A stretch of DNA of 64,000 bases, taken from contig OX421963.1 in assembly GCA_949128115.1 (NCBI GenBank), positions 59,639,306 to 59,703,305 on the forward strand. Reading direction: 5' to 3'. Shown here one piece after another: positions 33,889-45,105 of the stretch; position 1 is the stretch's first letter, and each line of letters begins with the position of its first letter. Origin of the DNA: Anaspis maculata (Eukaryota > Arthropoda > Insecta > Coleoptera > Scraptiidae). The notes below the pieces were generated by a model. It was not told the DNA's origin. It made no database searches and was given only the letters and a program-made list of their open reading frames with translations. Position numbers and translations under genes: made by a program.

Positions 33889-34414
33889 TGTTACGATATT
33901 TCGCGTACGGGTTCGAATATAATTGAGACGATCGATTTGAAACACACACTGTTTATTTCTGCGTACTACTACAATAAATAACGCCAACAATTATTCACGC
34001 TTGGAATTATATCGTAGGTACCTCGCTTGTTTCGCTCGCGTTAACACTTCGCCTTCCAAGTCAATACTGCCGCGAGCTGCCGGCTGATGCCTTATATAAG
34101 GCCTCCAAATAATGTTCCGGAACTTTCTGTCCACTTCCAGCAAATTCCATAGAGGCCCGGTATATGCGGTTTCTAGATCATTCCTGAATAATCGTACACT
34201 TTACCCGTATAATTCTGCCGGGTTACGAGCGGCGCCTCCGCCAAAATGGACAAATCTTTCTTGATCGAGCATTGAAGTCTCCATCTAGTTTCACATACAC
34301 GAACGCTCTGCAATGCACCAGATCGCTCTAGACTTCTACACTGCGATCTAATGGATGGAAGAATCCAGAAAGGTCGAGTGTTTACCAATATGTACGGGAT
34401 CGCCGTTCGTAGCA
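33889..34414 (-). repeat. 3' LTR (full, 526 bp)
   Basis: On the element strand it begins TGCTACGAACGG and ends ATCGTAACA. It contains a TATATAAGG box (near 34093-34101 on the plus strand as 'ccttatataagg') and an AATAAA signal (ttattt near 33952). Close relatives are at 38825-39257, 43056-43486 and 51696-52214. Confidence 0.93.
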
Positions 34415-37026
34415 CTGCCCCCCTCTTGAGCCTGTTCGTCCCGAATAGGCTCATCGTTACTCCCGGAGTAACGTGCAAGGCGATCAAGGTGGACAACTTT
34501 CATCTTGGCTCTCGGGGCTCGCTGGATTCTGTACACGACGTCATTGATCTTCTTGACTACCGTGTTCGGTCCTTCCCACGACGGATGCAACTTCGGAGAC
34601 CTTCCTTTCTTGCGTTGAGGATTGTACAACCAGACCAGGTCACCAGCCTGAAATCCCGTGGAGTTCGCCTTCAAGTCGTAACGGGTCTTCATTCGGTCGG
34701 TCGCGATTCGAATCCGGTTTCGAACCAACTCGTGGATGTCACACATTCTTTGCCTCAGGTCGTCGACGTATTCGGGGATGTCTTTCGGATCATTCTCCGG
34801 CGTGCCAAATTGCAAATCGCAGAGGAGGCGAAGCTCTCGGCCAAAAAAAACACGTGCTGGTGTTTCCCCTATGGTGTCGTGAATGGCAGCGCGATACGCC
34901 ATCAGGAAAATCGGCAGATGATGATCCCAGTCTCGCTGATGCTCATCGACGACCTTTGACAGGTGCTGCTCCATCGTCCGGTTGAACCGTTCAACCATTC
35001 CGTCGGACCGTGGGTGAAGGGGCGTCGTCCTGGTCTTCTGTATTCCGAGTAGAGTACAGATACCTTGGAACACGTTGGACTCGAAGTTTCGTCCCTGGTC
35101 TGAGTGTAGCTCCAGAGGTACTCCGAAGCGGCTTATCAGATTGTCCACCAGCACTCTTGCCACTGTAGAAGCCTCTTGGTTGGGTAGGGCGTACGCTTTC
35201 GGCCACTTGCTGAAGTAGTCCATGGCAACCAGGATGTATTTGTTGCCATCTTCCGTTGTCGGGAACGGGCCAGCCACATCGATCGCGATGCGTTCAAAAG
35301 GCGCTCCAACATTGTAAGTCTTCAGCTCCCCTCGGCTGCGAGTTCTTGGTCCTTTGCTGGCCGCACAAACCTCGCACTGGCGACACCATGTTTCCTCGTC
35401 TTTCCGGCAGTTCACCCAGTAGAACCGCTCGCGCACCTTGACCAACGTCTTGTTCACCCCAAGGAGCCCTCCAGTGACGCCATCGTGCATCTCCTTCAAG
35501 ACCTCTTTCACTCTCTTCTTGGGAAGCACCAATTGAGCCATCTCCCTCTTCCCATCAGGACTCTCCCAGACTCCCTTTAGCAACCCGTTCTCTATTCTCA
35601 GAGAATTCCACTGAGCCCAAAGAGCCTTGAATTCGGGCACTTCACCAGATATCTCGGCCCATTCCGGTCTGTCCTGGCCAAGTTCCTTCCTTTCAGCAAG
35701 CGTACCGATGGCTGGGTCCTCACGCTGCTCCTTCTTGAGCTCAGCCGTTGTCCAATTTCTCGGGGTTTCGACAACGATTGTCTTGACTTCGACGTTTCCA
35801 TTCTGCTGGTCTACCCTCTTGCAGTGCTTACAGTCTTCGTTGCATGGTCTTCAAGAAAGAGCATCCGCGTTGCCACGACTTCTTCCAGGGCGGTGTTGGA
35901 CCTTGAAGTCATATTGTTGCAGTTTCTCAATCCACCGTGCCAACTGTTCCTCGGGATTCTTCAACTGCAGTAGCTATTTCAGGGCAGCGTGGTCAGTCCT
36001 CACCAAAAATTTCCGGTCATAGAGGTACTGGTGAAAGTGATCGACAGCTTTCACTATGGCCAGTAGCTCCCTACGCGTCACGCAGTAGTTCCTTTCAGGC
36101 TTGGACAACACCTTGCTGTAGTACTCCACTACTCGTTCTTGGCCCTGCTGGTGTTGTGACAGCACTGCTCCAATTCCGCTGTTGCTGGCATCAGTGTCCA
36201 GGATGTACTGTCCTTGAGGAAGAGGGTATGCCAAAATAGGACTCGAGCACAATGCAATCTTCAAAGTCTTGAATGAGTTTTCACATTCCTTGGTCCACAG
36301 GAATGGCGCTCGGTCTTCAGTCAGTTTGTGCAAGGGCTTAGCAATGTCAGCGAACTTTTCCACAAAACGTCTGTAGTAGGTGCATAAAGCCAAGAAACTT
36401 GTGACTTCGTGCTGATTTCTTGGTCGCGGCCATTCTCGGACAGCATCCAATTTCGCTAGATCGGTTTCGATTCCTTCAGACGACACAACGTGCCCCAAAA
36501 ATTTGACTTGCTTGTGGAAGAGCACGCATTTCTTTGGGTTGAGCTTGAGATGTGCTCCTCGAAGACGTCGAATTACCTCCCGGAGGTTCTTCAGGTGCTT
36601 CTCGAAGGTTCGACTGATGACCATCACGTCGTCGAGGTAGACTAGGAAAGTTTCTCATGTAATACCTCGCAAGACGCACTCCATTAGACGTTCAAACGTG
36701 GCCGGTGCGTTGCAAAGTCCAAACGGCATCACAGTAAACTGATAAAGGCCGCTCCCAGCGGAAAACGCCGTCTTTTCTTTGTCGTCGTTGTGGAGTCCTA
36801 CTTGCCAGTAACCACTCTTCAGGTCAAGCGTCGAAAACCAGCTAGATCCAGACAACGTGCTCAGAGTGTCGTCAATCCGAGTAAGTGGATAGCTGTCTTT
36901 CTTCGTCACATCATTGAGTTTGCGGTAGTCCACGCAGAATCGTGTACTTCCGTCTTTCTTCGTGACCAAAACAACCGGTGAAGACCATGGACTTGTCGAT
37001 TCTTTGATCACGCTTTCATCCAACAT
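34348..37026 (-). pseudogene. Gypsy pol: RT, RNase H, integrase (three internal stops)
   Basis: RT fingers and palm run from 37026 (SPWSSPVVLVTKKDGSTRFC; VDYRKLND) to the catalytic YLDD just past 36640. RNase H-like sequence follows (36200-35975, DTDASNSGIGAVLSQ with its catalytic Asp). Integrase lies within 35640-34348: zinc finger with CxxC (CRQCEVC), core DVAGPF / HSDQGRNFES / DGMVERFNRT carrying D, D and E, and a GPY/F-type end (WEGPNTVVKK). In-frame stops are seen at about 36655, 35974 and 35850. One zinc-finger histidine position is occupied by Leu (GGLLGV). The last codons overlap the 3' LTR. Confidence 0.9.
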
Positions 37027-37029
37027 GTT

Positions 37030-38745
37030 TTATAAGAGCTTCGACACCTCTTCCTGCTTCGCCAATGGTAGGCGCCGGGGAGCCTGTCGGATCGGTGCGG
37101 CGTTCTCAGTGTTGATCCGATGTTGGATCACGCTGGTCCTTCCGGTAGGGTTACCTTCCATCGCAAAGGCTGCAGCTTCTTCCTGTATGAATTGCGTTGC
37201 AAGCTCTCTCTCCTTGCCACTCAGATGTTTCCAATCAGGTGAAAACATCTCCACTAGCTTTTTCTCCAAGAGCTTGGGAGTCGCAGCCTTTGTCGATATG
37301 TCTTCACAGCGTGAGATCCACTCTACGGGTTCACACTTGCCCAGGGTCTCTCCTTCCTTGATTGTTTTGCTCGTCTTGTTCGGGTTAATGATTCTGATCG
37401 GGATTTTTGTCTTGTCCACGTTAATCAATGTCTTAGCCATGATGCAGCTGGCAGCTGTGTCGGGTTCAGCAATGCCGGCGACATGTCCTCCAGGTTGTCC
37501 GTTCAGTGTTGCCCATACGATTTTCTCGGAGTTAGCGGCTACACGAACAGTTTCAGCCGAAAGTAGGCGGATTTCTTCAGCGGCCTTCATGGATGTTCTA
37601 AGCGCCATTTCTTCGTTTCCGATCTTCAGCGTCCGCTGTCCAACATCCAGGATAAATCCGTATTTATCCATCAAGTCCAGGCCAAGTATGAAGTCGTCAA
37701 CAATGTTAGCGACCAAGAACTTTTCTCGCAGAAGAAACCGCCCAAAGCGAATGCTCACTTCAGCTTCTACGTACAATGTAGCAGACTCTCCGGTAGCTGT
37801 AGTCAAACGAGCGCCGTCCCTCAGTGGCACAATGCGTTGCTTTCGAAGTATCCCTCGTCGAACGATTGACTTCGTGGCTCCCGTATCGATTACGAACACG
37901 CAATCGTCCTCGTCAAGCTTTCCACTAAGAAGAAGGCTATTAGGTGACTTCCGCAGCAGTGAGACGGAGTAACTCCTGGGGCATTGAGGACTGCCAGCCA
38001 GCGTGCGCTGGATGTTGGCTGGATTGCTGATCATGACCATCTGACGCAGATCTGGATCTCTTATTCCGCCCATGAAAGTTTCCTTGGCGATGTCGGCCAA
38101 AACATCCGCTGGATGAGCTGGATAGGCCAGGTGAACCAGCCTCAGGACTTCGGATTCGAATTCCTGAAGGCTTTCTCCGCTCCTTTGTGTTCTGGCCTTC
38201 AGCTGGGTTTGATGGATCTGCCGCACATGATTGTCCCCATACCGGAGCTCCAGGACCCTCGTCAGCTTGGTAAAGTCCTTCTGCTCACTCTCAGGAATCG
38301 TCTGGAGCAGCTCCAATGCTAGGCCTCTGAGAGCCAGGACTAGAGCTGTGGCTCTCTCATCGTCGCTCCATCCGTTCGCTTCGGCAGCGGCATCGAACTG
38401 CCTCTTATAGGTAGTCCATGGGCTTTTCCCATCGAAGTTCGGCAGCTTCACACGATGAACACCCGCTGAACTAACCATCGCAGCACTGGCGGCGGTTTTC
38501 TGAACCTTTTGCTCCAGTTTCGTCATGTTGGCTTCCATCGCAGCCATTTTCTCTTCTAGAAGATTCTTCAGTTCCGCCTTGTCCTTTAAACGCTCTACGA
38601 TGCGTTTCTTTTCCTGTTCTTCTAGAAGCTTTTTCAACTCTTCTTTTTCTTCCCGGCGTTCCGTATTTTGCTCCTGCATCATCGCCATGATGCTCGCCAA
38701 AGCGTCTTCGACTCCAGCCTTCGACATGCTTCTCGTCTCTGGCAT
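37030..38745 (-). pseudogene. Gypsy gag-protease ORF
   Basis: 571 open codons. The N-terminal E/K-rich coiled coil (about residues 15-90) is followed by the gag core (HRVKLPNFDGKSPW, ALVLALRGLALELLQ, about 100-240). A retropepsin domain follows with catalytic VIDTGATKSIV near residue 285 and the LGLDLMDKYG flap/end region. No CCHC knuckle is present; the junction near SNPANIQRT looks like an in-frame deletion between gag core and protease. The ORF ends in a stop at 37030, with pol resuming four bases later in the same frame, so the stop is probably a mutation. Confidence 0.88.
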
Positions 38746-38807
38746 TTACCAAATCACGAATGTTCCGAACGTCCTGAAGTCGCAGGCCCGATTACTCTCA
38801 ATTATAC

Positions 38808-38822
38808 CGCTTTCTGACACCA
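38808..38822 (-). promoter_or_regulatory. Primer-binding site of the Gypsy element
   Basis: Two bases inside the 5' LTR the element strand reads TGGTGTCAGAAAGCGG. TGG matches the tRNA CCA end, and GTGTCAGAA would pair with a TTCTGACAC acceptor, as in tRNA-Leu. The same word follows the LTRs at 42850 and 43486. The tRNA identity is inference. Confidence 0.7.
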
Positions 38823-38824
38823 AA

Positions 38825-39257
38825 TGTTACGATATTTCGCGTACGGGTTCGAATATAATTGAGACGATCGATTTAAAACACACACTGTTTATTTCTGCGT
38901 ACTACTACAATAAATAACGCCAACAATTATTCACGCTTGGAATTATATCGCAGGTACCTCGCTTGTTTCGCTCGCTATAACACTTCGCCTTCCAATTCAA
39001 TACTGCCGCGAGCTCCCGGCTGATGCCTTATATAAGGCCTCCGAATAATGTTCCGGAACTTTCTGTCCACTTCCAGCAAATTCCATAGAGGCCCGGTATA
39101 TGCGGTTTCTAGATCATTCCTGAATAATCGTACACTTTACCCGTATAATTCTGCCGGGTTACGAGCGGCGCCTCCGCCAAAATGGACAGATCTTTCTTGA
39201 TCGAGCATTGGAGTCTCCATCCAGTTTCACATACACGAACGCTCTGGAATGCACCAG
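38825..39257 (-). repeat. 5' LTR, truncated (433 of about 526 bp)
   Basis: Matches 33889-34321 closely but stops at 'gaatgcaccag' and continues into unrelated 'ttgataagtttctta'. The identical breakpoint occurs in the inverted copy at 43056. Confidence 0.92.
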
Positions 39258-39339
39258 TTGATAAGTTTCTTACTTTGTCTGCCAGAAGCCATTCAAATGA
39301 TGACATCCATAAAAAAAAGACCCTGTAGATCCTTACTTA

Positions 39340-40260
39340 GCAAAAAATAGAAATCGTGAGAAAAACCTCAAAAAGTCCCCACAGGGCCCCTTGGTTGAGA
39401 ATGGGGGGTGAGTGAACATTCCAAAAATTCTGTCACAAATCACAGAATTTCAAAAATGATGGATTTGGCTTCTCTCATGAAGAACAAGTAAATTACCGCA
39501 GGGGCCCCAAAAAAACACCCCCTCAGCCCCCCTGGGTGAAAAGCCAGAATGCCTCCCACCCTCAAAAATTTTCATTTCAATCGTAGAACAGGAAAATTGC
39601 TGGTGTCTGCCTTTAACACGAAATGCACAATTGCTTAGGCAAATTAAATATTTAGCTTAAAAATGATTGGACCGTTCTCCAAGAAATCAATTGTGTGTGG
39701 TTCGGAAAGCAAAAGGTGCATTTAGTGCATGATTTTCATGTTCCAAATACTTGAAACTAATGATCCTCATGAAGATTTTGATCGCTGAAGCCTTGGGCCT
39801 AAATTAAGGCATGCTGAAAAAGTGGGTCCAAAAAACCTGTTTTTTCTAGCATAACTAATTCAAACCTGCTCGTGTTGTAATTTCAACCCCAGATTCGTAT
39901 TTGAAGGCGGGATTTAGTAAGAAACGATATCAAGCACGTCAATATACGTCTTAATTCAGCAGAAAATGAAAATCGTGGAAACAATTGACCCTTAAAATAG
40001 TCCCCCTAAGGCCCCTCGGTTGAAAATAGGGAGTGAATAAACATCCCAAAAATCTCGGAATAAATCACAGAATTTGAAAAAAAAAATTGATTTGGCTTCT
40101 CCCATGAAAAACAAGTGAATCACACAGAGGGCCCCAAAAAAAAACCTCAGCCCCCCCCGGGTGAAGTCCCAGAATGCCTCCCACCCTCGAAAATGTTCGT
40201 TTTTATCGTAGAACACTAAAATAACTTGACCCTGGCTTTTACTCGAAATGCACGATTCAT
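39340..40260. repeat. Tandem repeat, about 615-bp unit, 1.5 copies
   Basis: 39345-39590 and 39960-40205 match ('tttggcttctc', 'gggcccc', 'agaatgcctcccaccctc'). The segment between contains the dispersed repeat shared with 33325-33480. No gene. Confidence 0.8.
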
Positions 40261-40299
40261 CAGCTAATCCGCCGGACTATAACTTATTCAACAAACGGC

Positions 40300-40434
40300 G
40301 GCCGCAGTGTACAAATGCGCGGAACTCTGGACATTTCTAAAGTGTGCGTGGTGGCATTGAAATCACATACACATTGAAATGCATGGAGGCTCAAACGCCT
40401 GATCAAGACACATCTGTCCATTTGGCGGCGGCGC
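40300..40434 (+). repeat. Diverged Gypsy LTR, left part
   Basis: 'gatcaagacacatctgtcca' followed by 'tttggcggcggcgc' matches the central LTR of the other copies. Continuity resumes at 42492 beyond an inserted transposon. The left edge is approximate. Confidence 0.7.
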
Positions 40435-42491
40435 ACAGTGATCGATTTGCCATTTTTAGGAGGACATTTATAATTTTGATCAAAAATAATCCAAAATTGT
40501 TCTAGTCCACTTCTTTTTTATAAATTATGATCTTTGAAGTTCTAAAACAACTTTTCAATCGTTATTACCTTCCCGACCCGTCCCCTCATGCGGAAGGGAA
40601 AGTTAAGTGATGATGCAAGAGAAAGGTTCTAACATGATAACTGCCGAACCGTTGATCCGATCGACTTGCAATTTGCAAGCCCTTGAAAAACTGTATTCAA
40701 AACAGTTTAAAATATTTTTCCATCTGTCACCTGTCAAAAATTAAAAAATGAAGAAGTTTAAAATTCGACATTTTAAAACTCAAAAGCTACCCGATGGGTT
40801 CGAGTCAAATTCAGCAGGGAGCACTATCACGAAATAACCAAATAAAGTCTGGTTGAAGTTTTTCACCATTTCCCAGACGGGCGCTGCGAATTTTCAAAAT
40901 TTTCCCTGGTCTATATCAGTTGGGACGGCTGTTTGCGCGGGTTTTGGCCGGGAATTCTGACGTTTGGTGCCAGACTCACCTCGGGCGACATTTCCTGCAG
41001 GTGAGACGACATTTTTCGAAAAAAATGTGACTGATATCGAAAGTAGGTTGCATTGGGCGTCGCTTAGACTCACTTCCAAATGCGACACGGCTTCGGTTCT
41101 TTGGCGGTGATTTTTTCTATACGATTAATTGCAAATTTCATAAATTAAAAAAAAGCTGCAACGCTAACTTCGACCTGTGTTGTTGAGCCTCACGAAAATT
41201 CATTTCAGATATGGACATGATGCGATTGAGAGTTTATGAGAAGATTGAATCCATTTTTGGTAGGAAAATTTTGAAAATAGGGCTAACGGTTGACAAGTTT
41301 TCCGCCCTGGAAAAACTGCAAAGCTCCAACTTTCTATCCCGCTAACAGATTTTCAGCTTTTATTTGAACAAGAACTGGCTTTTGAACATTTAACAACAAT
41401 TTCTTTTCCCAATTTCCTGAGGGTTTTTCAGTTGAGAATACAAAACCCTATGTGACCGGATTCAAATGATGAAGTTAAAAATGAAGCTTGTTTGAGCTAC
41501 AAATGCGAGCTCTTCAACACTGTGATTCGCCACCAAATTTTTTGTACGCCTTATTTTTGTATTCGGAACAAGACGCTTCAAATTCTTCAGTGGCTTTAGT
41601 GGCATCACGTTGGCGTCTAATGGGTGGTGGAGCAACAAGCTGTTCTTGATCAGACACGGCATCTGGTTCTGTTCCATAGATTACTTTTCCAAGTAATCAA
41701 TCAATCTCTACTTTGTTCCAAAGAGGTCTCTTTTTTTCTTCCACTTGTTTTTCACCGTGTCAGAATTTTGTAGGAAAACAGTGAAATAGTAGCAATAATT
41801 TCCTCTTCCGAAATATCTGATCTTCTTGATACAACAAAATTGACCATCTGCTTTCTCACATCTATGACATTTTCCTAAGAAAGGAGACCTCCGCGTTAAA
41901 GAAATTCAAATAATTGCATTCGCGTCACTCCCAGCTGGATACCTGGCGACAAGAAAAATTTAAAAATGTGACTTCCGCAGGTTTGCGCACATTGAGAATG
42001 GTACCACTGGATAGGCAGAGAAGTATATACTAATATTAAGTCATTTTTTGCTTAAAAAAAAGGGGGCTTTTTTTTCTCCACTCCAAAGAAATTTGAACTA
42101 CGATTACAAAGAGTGTACGTTTTTTGGATGTGGAGAAAAATTCCAAAAATAGGTGCAGAAATGTTATAAACAAATGGAATCTAGCTTAAAACTAAGCTGA
42201 AGATCCAGTAGCCATGATGTAATAAGAAATTCCCTGAAAAAAACCTCTCGATACTTGTCAGAGCAAATCGAACACAAGTGACAAATGGCGCTGAAAAATT
42301 TGAATATTGCATTATTTACTTACGCTTACTTTGATGCTTGGTAACTGCGATCCCCGTTAACAAATTAGAGTTATTTCTACTTGATTGAGCAGAGTCACTA
42401 TTTAGTTGTAATCCCATAATGCGTTTTTTGAAATAAAAAATAGGACTTTTTGATCTAAATGTCCACCTAAAAATGGCAAATCGATCACTGT
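40435..42491. mobile_element. 2-kb TIR transposon inserted in an LTR (possibly hAT-like)
   Basis: Terminal inverted repeats of about 36 bp: ACAGTGATCGATTTGCCATT at 40435 and the complement ending GATCACTGT at 42491. A 7-bp direct repeat GCGGCGC flanks it (40428-40434 and 42492-42498). A CAGTG-type end with near-8-bp duplication would fit hAT. No intact transposase; an unclear minus-strand frame at 41462-41677 is not assigned. A central module (40590-41470) is shared with 61300-62120. Confidence 0.82.
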
Positions 42492-42850
42492 GCGGCGCCG
42501 GCTCTAGAGAGCACGGCAGAATTTTGCGCGAGGTGTGTGGGATTGTTCGGGAGTCGCCTAGAAAATCGTATGCCGGGTCACTGTCGAGTTTGCTGGAAGA
42601 TGATGGAAAGTTCGGAGACACTAATCGGAGACCCATTTACATGACCATGACCATTTTATTGACCCATAGGCATCAACCGTCAGCTCACGAGTAGTATTGA
42701 ATTGGAATGCGAAGTGGTAGCGAGCGGAAGCGATATTCCTAAGTAAATAATTGTTGGCGTGTGTTTATTGTTAGTACGCAGTAATGAACAGTGTGTGTTT
42801 TAAAACGATCGTCTCAATTATAATCGAACCCGTACGCGAAATACGTAACA
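42492..42850 (+). repeat. Diverged Gypsy LTR, right part
   Basis: Continues the LTR of 40300-40434 ('cacggcagaatttt', 'gtttgctggaagatgatgg', 'tgtgttttaaaacgatcgtc') and ends ACGTAACA at 42850. A primer-binding word and gag start follow to 42972. Confidence 0.85.
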
Positions 42851-42972
42851 TTTGGTGTCAGAAAGCGGTATAACTGAGAGTAATTCGGCCTGCGACTACA
42901 GGACGTTCGGAACATTCGTGCTTTGTAAATGCCGGAGACGAGAAGCATGTCGAAGACATGAGTCGAAAACAC
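42851..42972 (+). pseudogene. Leader and first codons of a Gypsy gag
   Basis: Primer-binding site, leader and 'atgccggagacgagaagcat' start, broken after about 15 codons at the edge of the inverted duplication. Confidence 0.8.
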
Positions 42973-43055
42973 TTTGGTAAGGATCTACAGGGTCTTTTTT
43001 TATGGATGTCATCATTTGAATGGCTTCTGGCAGACAAAGTAAGAAACTTATCAAC

Positions 43056-43486
43056 TGGTGCATTCCAGAGCGTTCGTGTATGTGAAACTGGATGGAGACC
43101 CAATGCTCGATCAAGAAAGATCTGTCCATTTTGGCGGAGGCGCCGCTCGTAACCCGGCAGAATTATACGGGTAAAGTGTACGATTATTCAGGAATGATCT
43201 AGAAACCGCATATACCGGGCCTCTATGGAATTTGCTGGAAGTGGACAGAAAGTTCCGGAACATTATTCGGAGGCCTTATATAAGGCATCAGCCGGGAGCT
43301 CGCGGCAGTATTGAATTGGAAGGCGAAGTGTTATAGCGAGCGAAACAAGCGAGGTACCTGCGATATAATTCCAAGCGTGAATAATTGTTGGCGTTATTTA
43401 TTGTAGTAGTACGCAGAAATAAACAGTGTGTGTTTTAAATCGATCGTCTCAATTATATTCGAACCCGTACGCGAAATATCGTAACA
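43056..43486 (+). repeat. Truncated Gypsy LTR, inverted partner of 38825-39257
   Basis: Near-identical to the reverse complement of 38825-39257, including the breakpoint and the 78-bp flank 42975-43055. Confidence 0.93.
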
Positions 43487-43565
43487 TTTGGTGTCAGAAA
43501 GCGGTATAATTGAGAGTAATCGGGCCTGCGACTTCAGGACGTTCGGAACATTCGTGATTTGGTAA

Positions 43566-44460
43566 ATGCCAGAGACGAGAAGCATGTCGAAGGCAGGAGT
43601 CGAAGACGCTTTGGCGAGCATCATGGCGATGATGCAGGAGCAAAATACGGAACGCCGGGAAGAAAAAGAAGAATTGAAAAATCTTTCTTTTTCTAGATCA
43701 GAAAAAGAAACGCGTCGAAGAGCGTCTAGAAGACTAGGCAGCAATGAAGTATCTTCTAGAAGGGCAAGAACAGGAATTGAGAAACCTGCTGGAAGAACAG
43801 GAAAGAAAACGCCTGGAGGAAAGGGGAGAAATATTAGCCGTTGTGGAACAACAAACGCGGTATTTCGACGGCAGTGTAAACAAGCTGGAAGAGAAAATGG
43901 TTGCGATGGTAGAAAAAGAAGTGGAAGCGGTTAAGGCCAACATGGAAAAGCTGGAGCAACAGGTTCAGAAAACTACCGCTAGTGCTGCGATGGTCAGTTT
44001 AGCGGGTGTCCATCGTGTGAAGCTGCCAAACTTCGATGGGAAAAGCCCATGGACTACCTATAAGAGGCAGTTCGATGCCGCTGCCGAAGCGAATAGATGG
44101 AGCGACGATGAGAGAACTACAGCTCTAGTCCTGGCTCTCAAAGGCCCAGCGTTGGAGCTGCTCTAGACGATTCCGTAGAGTGAGCAGAAGGACTTTTCTA
44201 AGCTGACCAGGGTCCTGGAGCTCAATATTGGGACAATCATGAGCGGCAGATCCATCGAACCCCATAGCCGAGCCCATAGCTAAAGGCCAGAACACAAAGG
44301 AGCGGAGGAAGCCTTCAGGAATTCGAATCCGAAGTGCTGAAGCTGGTTGACCTAGCCTATCGAGTGCATCCAGCGGATGTTTTAGAAGGTATCACAAAAG
44401 AGACCTTCGTGGGCAGACTAAGAGATCCAGATCTACTGCGTCAGATGTGTCGTGCCAGGC
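43566..44460 (+). pseudogene. Gypsy gag fragment, frameshifted
   Basis: Starts MPETRSMSKAGVEDALASIM as in the minus-strand copy, shifts frame near 43680-43745, and continues through the coiled coil and gag core (VKLPNFDGKSPWTTYKRQ) to a stop near 44164. Further broken similarity extends to about 44450, where it ends abruptly. Confidence 0.88.
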
Positions 44461-44464
44461 GGTC

Positions 44465-45103
44465 AGGATAACACCTGGGACATATGATTGGCATCAAGAA
44501 GAGTTAACCTCTTCAGTTTTCCGACACCAGTTGGAGAATTATTTTTATTGGGCTTCAACTCCCAATTTGGCTTTATTTAAACTTTGACGCGGGAACGGGT
44601 TTCTCCCGAATACCTTTGACCTCTTATTTGACCTACCTGTGTGACACCGTGACACTCACCTATGGTTGCATCACCTCGAGTTGACAATCGTGGCTTTTCT
44701 CGTATTAATTTATCGAGATGTATGAATCTATGTACTTTTCAGCTATGTATCTCTAATTAACTTCCATTTTAAGTGGTACTGAAGTGAGTGCAAGAGTATA
44801 AAACTCAACCATTTATTAAAAATAAATGATTTACATGTATACATTTGAAGTGGAAACATAAGTCAATGAACAACTAGACTGCACAACTCAAATCTGGTTG
44901 TAGTACTTTACTGCAAACTGTAATAATTTAAACTGTAAAATAATCCAATAATGAATGAAGTGACTCAAGACCTGATTGTTCAAACATTCTAATTGTTTAT
45001 ACGAGTATTGTTTATTGTCCAAACAAACTATTTGTTGCTATTTTTAAACAATCTATTTGTTGTTGCTATTATTTGAACAAACCAAATACCTAAGTGTGTA
45101 TAA
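44465..45103. other. No gene recognised
   Basis: AT-rich sequence after the gag break. A short 'aaacaatctatttgttg' direct duplication lies near 45020-45065. Confidence 0.4.
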
Positions 45104-45105
45104 TA

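Larger units (their letters stand above)
33889..39257 (-). mobile_element. Ty3/Gypsy LTR retrotransposon, decayed
   Basis: Minus-strand element of about 5.4 kb: truncated 5' LTR (38825-39257), primer-binding site, gag-protease, reverse transcriptase-RNase H-integrase, purine-rich tract (AAGAGGGGGGCAG next to 34414) and full 3' LTR (33889-34414). Order PR-RT-RH-IN identifies Gypsy. ATAT precedes the left end (33885-33888). The partner duplication is lost with the truncated LTR. Four in-frame stops split what reads otherwise as one gag-pol frame, so this copy is dead. Confidence 0.93.

Noticed and set aside
41462..41830. Possible MADF/SANT-like DNA-binding remnant on the minus strand
   Set aside because: Only a loose VKNKWKKKRDLF-like match, with stops and no full domain; too weak to annotate.
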